From JBELMB01 sp042088665 (lineage in GTDB: Bacteria > Pseudomonadota > Alphaproteobacteria > Rhodobacterales > Rhodobacteraceae): 34,588 nucleotides of DNA. The notes below the pieces were generated by a model. The model saw nothing but the letters and a program-made list of their open reading frames with translations. It ran no database searches and was not told where the DNA came from. Positions 32,621-34,588 of the stretch are shown here, piece by piece. Positions within the stretch are counted from its first letter, which is position 1. Each line of letters begins with the position of its first letter. The position numbers and the translations under genes are program-made. The stretch lies in assembly GCA_042088665.1 (NCBI GenBank), contig JBELMB010000043.1:1-34588 (forward strand). The letters are read 5' to 3'.

Positions 32621-34430
32621 GAAATTCCGGATCCGCCGCGCGCCGGCCTCTCCGTCGGGCGCAGACGCCCCCGGAACGGCTCCTGCCCCGGCACAGGCGT
32701 CCCAGCCTGCGTCAACCGCGCGGGCTGCCTTGCAGCGCACGCGCGAGGCCGCCCCGCAAGCGCCGCGCACGGCCCCGCCTGTGCAGCGACCTGCGCCGCC
32801 CCCCGCGCTCCCCCCGGCGCACCCCGCCGTCGAAGCGGCCGCCGCAACCATGCGCGCAGCGCAGGCCGACCCGAACGCCGCGCCCGTGCTGCCCCCCGCC
32901 ACTGCCGAGCAGGCCGCCCCGGCACCGCAGCCTTCTGCCCCCATGGGCGGGCAAGTGGACAGTGCGGCACAGGTCGCAGGCGAAACCGATATAGAGACGA
33001 TCCGCCAGGAAGGTCTGACCGGCCGCCAATTGCGCATGGCACGCCGCGTCGCGCAAAAACACGGGCTTGCCCCAACCTCGGATTTTGACGCGGTGCGACT
33101 GCTGCGCGCCCGTGGGATTGATCCCTTCCAGCGGACGAACATGCTGGAACTGGTCAAACCCGCCGATGGCGCCGAGGCAGGCGCGGTGCAACCCGGGGCC
33201 AACCCGCGCGTGCAACTGCCGCAAACTGTCGAAGTGCACAAACAGGCGCAGCTGCCCTCCACCGAAACCGTCAGCCCGGCAGAACGCCGCGCCGCGGAGA
33301 TCCGCAAGATTCAGGAAGAGCTGGCGCAGCGCCGCCGCAAGAAGCTGGTTCTGCTGCTCACGCGGCTTGCCGTCTTCGTGATGCTGCCGACCATTGTCGC
33401 GGGATACTATTACTACAACGTCGCGACGCCGATGTACGCCACCAAGGCAGAGTTCCTGATCCTCAAGAACGACGGCGGCGGCTCTGCCACGCCAAGCTTT
33501 CTCGCAGGGTCGCCCTTTGCCACGGCGCAGGACGCCATCGCGGTCCAAAGCTTCCTGCAATCAAAGGAAGTGATGCTGCGCCTCGACGAGGACGAAGGGT
33601 TCAAGACGCATTTCGCACAAGAGGACATCGACCCGATCCAGCGCCTCTCGCCGCAGGCCTCCACGGAAGAGGCCCACCGCCTGTACAAGCGCAACGTCCA
33701 GATCAGCTTTGACCCGACCGAGGGCGTGATCCGGATGGAGGTCATGGCCGCCGACCCGGGTGTTGCCGCAGAGTTCAGCGGCGCCCTGATCGGCTATGCG
33801 GAGGAGCGCGTCGACAGTCTGTCCTCGCGCAAGCGCGACGACACGGTGCGCGCTGCGATAGAGGGCCTGCAAAAGGCCGAAGTGGACCGTCGCTCCGCGC
33901 AGGAGAAACTGGTGCGCATGCAGCAGGAAGGCAATATCGTCGATCCCGAAGGCCGCATCATGGCGCTGCGCTCACAGATCAACACCTACGAGTTACAACT
34001 GCAGGAAAAGCGGTTGCAACTGCAGGCCCTGCTCGACAACGCCCGCCCCAACAGGGCCAAGGTGGACGGCGCACGCGGTGACATCCGCCGGTTGGAAAAC
34101 CTGCTGACCACCCTGAATGCGGATATGACGACGGCCACGTCAGGGGAGCAATCCCTCGCCGAAATGGCTGTACAGATCCAACTCGCCGAGGCGGACCTTG
34201 CGACGCGGGACCTGATGCTGCAATCCGCCTTGGAACGGTTGGAAAGCGCCCGTCGAGAGGCCGACAATCAGGCCCGCTACCTGACCACTTCGGTCTCCCC
34301 CGTGGCGTCAGAAGATCCCAGCTACCCTCGGAAATTCGAGAACACGATGCTGGCCTTCCTGATCTTTGCCGGTGCCTACCTGATGGTGTCCCTGACAGCA
34401 TCGATCCTCCGCGAGCAGGTCGCAAGTTGA
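32598..34430 (+). CDS. KpsE-like capsule export inner-membrane protein with long N-terminal extension
   Basis: This 610-residue polysaccharide co-polymerase-type protein links the inner-membrane exporter to the outer-membrane channel. TM1 is about 249-269 and TM2 about 583-603, with a periplasmic domain between them that includes a long coiled coil (about 405-565) and the Pro-rich DPSYPRKFEN before TM2. The cytoplasmic N-terminus is unusual: about 125 residues of Ala/Pro-rich disorder, then a compact basic helical segment (128-190; LTGRQLRMARRVAQKHGL, FDAVRLLRARGIDPFQRTNML), then a charged linker. E. coli KpsE is about 380 residues and lacks this. The gene starts inside kpsT and ends before a terminator. 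Confidence 0.85.
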   Translation: MTTKPKAKKFRIRRAPASPSGADAPGTAPAPAQASQPASTARAALQRTREAAPQAPRTAPPVQRPAPPPALPPAHPAVEAAAATMRAAQADPNAAPVLPPATAEQAAPAPQPSAPMGGQVDSAAQVAGETDIETIRQEGLTGRQLRMARRVAQKHGLAPTSDFDAVRLLRARGIDPFQRTNMLELVKPADGAEAGAVQPGANPRVQLPQTVEVHKQAQLPSTETVSPAERRAAEIRKIQEELAQRRRKKLVLLLTRLAVFVMLPTIVAGYYYYNVATPMYATKAEFLILKNDGGGSATPSFLAGSPFATAQDAIAVQSFLQSKEVMLRLDEDEGFKTHFAQEDIDPIQRLSPQASTEEAHRLYKRNVQISFDPTEGVIRMEVMAADPGVAAEFSGALIGYAEERVDSLSSRKRDDTVRAAIEGLQKAEVDRRSAQEKLVRMQQEGNIVDPEGRIMALRSQINTYELQLQEKRLQLQALLDNARPNRAKVDGARGDIRRLENLLTTLNADMTTATSGEQSLAEMAVQIQLAEADLATRDLMLQSALERLESARREADNQARYLTTSVSPVASEDPSYPRKFENTMLAFLIFAGAYLMVSLTASILREQVAS

Positions 34431-34448
34431 CCTGTTGAGTGCCCGGAA

Positions 34449-34477
34449 CCTGCGGCGATGCATCTGTCGCGGGTTTT
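34449..34477 (+). terminator. likely terminator after the kpsE-like gene
   Basis: CCTGCG (34449-34454) pairs with CGCGGG (34468-34473, one G-U) and is followed by TTTT (34474-34477), 18 bases after the stop. The loop of 13 can be partly paired in an alternative fold. Confidence 0.5.
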
Positions 34478-34539
34478 GATCAGATGTTTCGTGGAAATCT
34501 TCTTGCAGGTCCCCCACAGGCCTTGCTAAAGGGGTCGGC

Positions 34540-34588
34540 GGAGAGGTGGCCGAGTGGTCGAAGGCGCACGCCTGGAAAGTGTGTAGGC
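34540..34588 (+). tRNA. tRNA-Ser(GGA), 5' part, cut by the window edge
   Basis: The first 49 bases of a class II tRNA are present: acceptor strand GGAGAGG, D-arm TGGCCGAGTGG, and an anticodon stem-loop with CTGGAAA, so the anticodon is GGA reading UCC/UCU. The variable arm, T-arm and 3' acceptor strand fall outside. Confidence 0.9.

Noticed and set aside
34540..34588. tRNA-Ser as an integration site for a mobile island
   Set aside because: The 3' half of the tRNA is outside the window, and no integrase or direct repeat of its 3' end can be seen.

Overview
The window reads as chromosome of a Rhodobacteraceae (Roseobacter-group) alphaproteobacterium. This rests on high GC with strong G/C third positions, the atpHAGD order without the Fo genes, and the close resemblance of ChaC, DUF2125, SseB-like, uracil-DNA-glycosylase-like and KpsE-type proteins to what I recall from that family. 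No insertion sequence, integrase, phage gene, CRISPR array or rRNA is visible. The only RNA gene is a tRNA-Ser(GGA) cut by the right edge.

Layout. (1) 1-3195, minus: F1 ATP synthase genes atpH-atpA-atpG and the start of atpD, followed by a gene-poor stretch to 3892. (2) 3893-8970: a methyltransferase-like gene (minus) divergent from gloB, then clpA and a secreted M23 peptidase overlapping it. (3) 8989-13617, minus: a two-gene MotA/TolQ-like plus MotB/OmpA-like unit. The second protein carries about 950 residues of predicted coiled coil between its single membrane helix and its peptidoglycan-binding domain. (4) 13772-15393: a ChaC-type gamma-glutamylcyclotransferase (minus) divergent from a DUF2125 gene.

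(5) 15599-27312: an accessory/metabolic block. A family-5 (peptide-type) ABC substrate-binding protein is separated from its probable permeases and fused double ATPase by three unrelated genes: a fluoroacetate-dehalogenase-type hydrolase and two divergent glycosyltransferase-like genes. After the transporter come two short-chain dehydrogenases, a P1/S58 (NylC/DmpA-type) self-processing hydrolase and a second alpha/beta hydrolase. Two near-identical inverted repeats (CGGGGTT[G/C]ACCCCG) lie upstream of the substrate-binding protein and upstream of the permease operon, and may tie the split transporter together. (6) 27356-28724, minus: a UDG-superfamily protein and an SseB-like protein. (7) 28973-30347: an ArsR regulator and an ArsP-type (PF03773) permease from a probably leaderless, self-repressed promoter. 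(8) 30526-31809: an NhaA antiporter with a long leader. (9) 31961-34430: KpsT-like ATPase and KpsE-like capsule export protein without a visible KpsM, ending before tRNA-Ser.

The best candidate for an under-described system is the MotA/MotB-like giant coiled-coil pair at 8989-13617. The second is the putative import-and-hydrolysis block at 15599-27312. Functions for both are inferences from sequence features and gene order.
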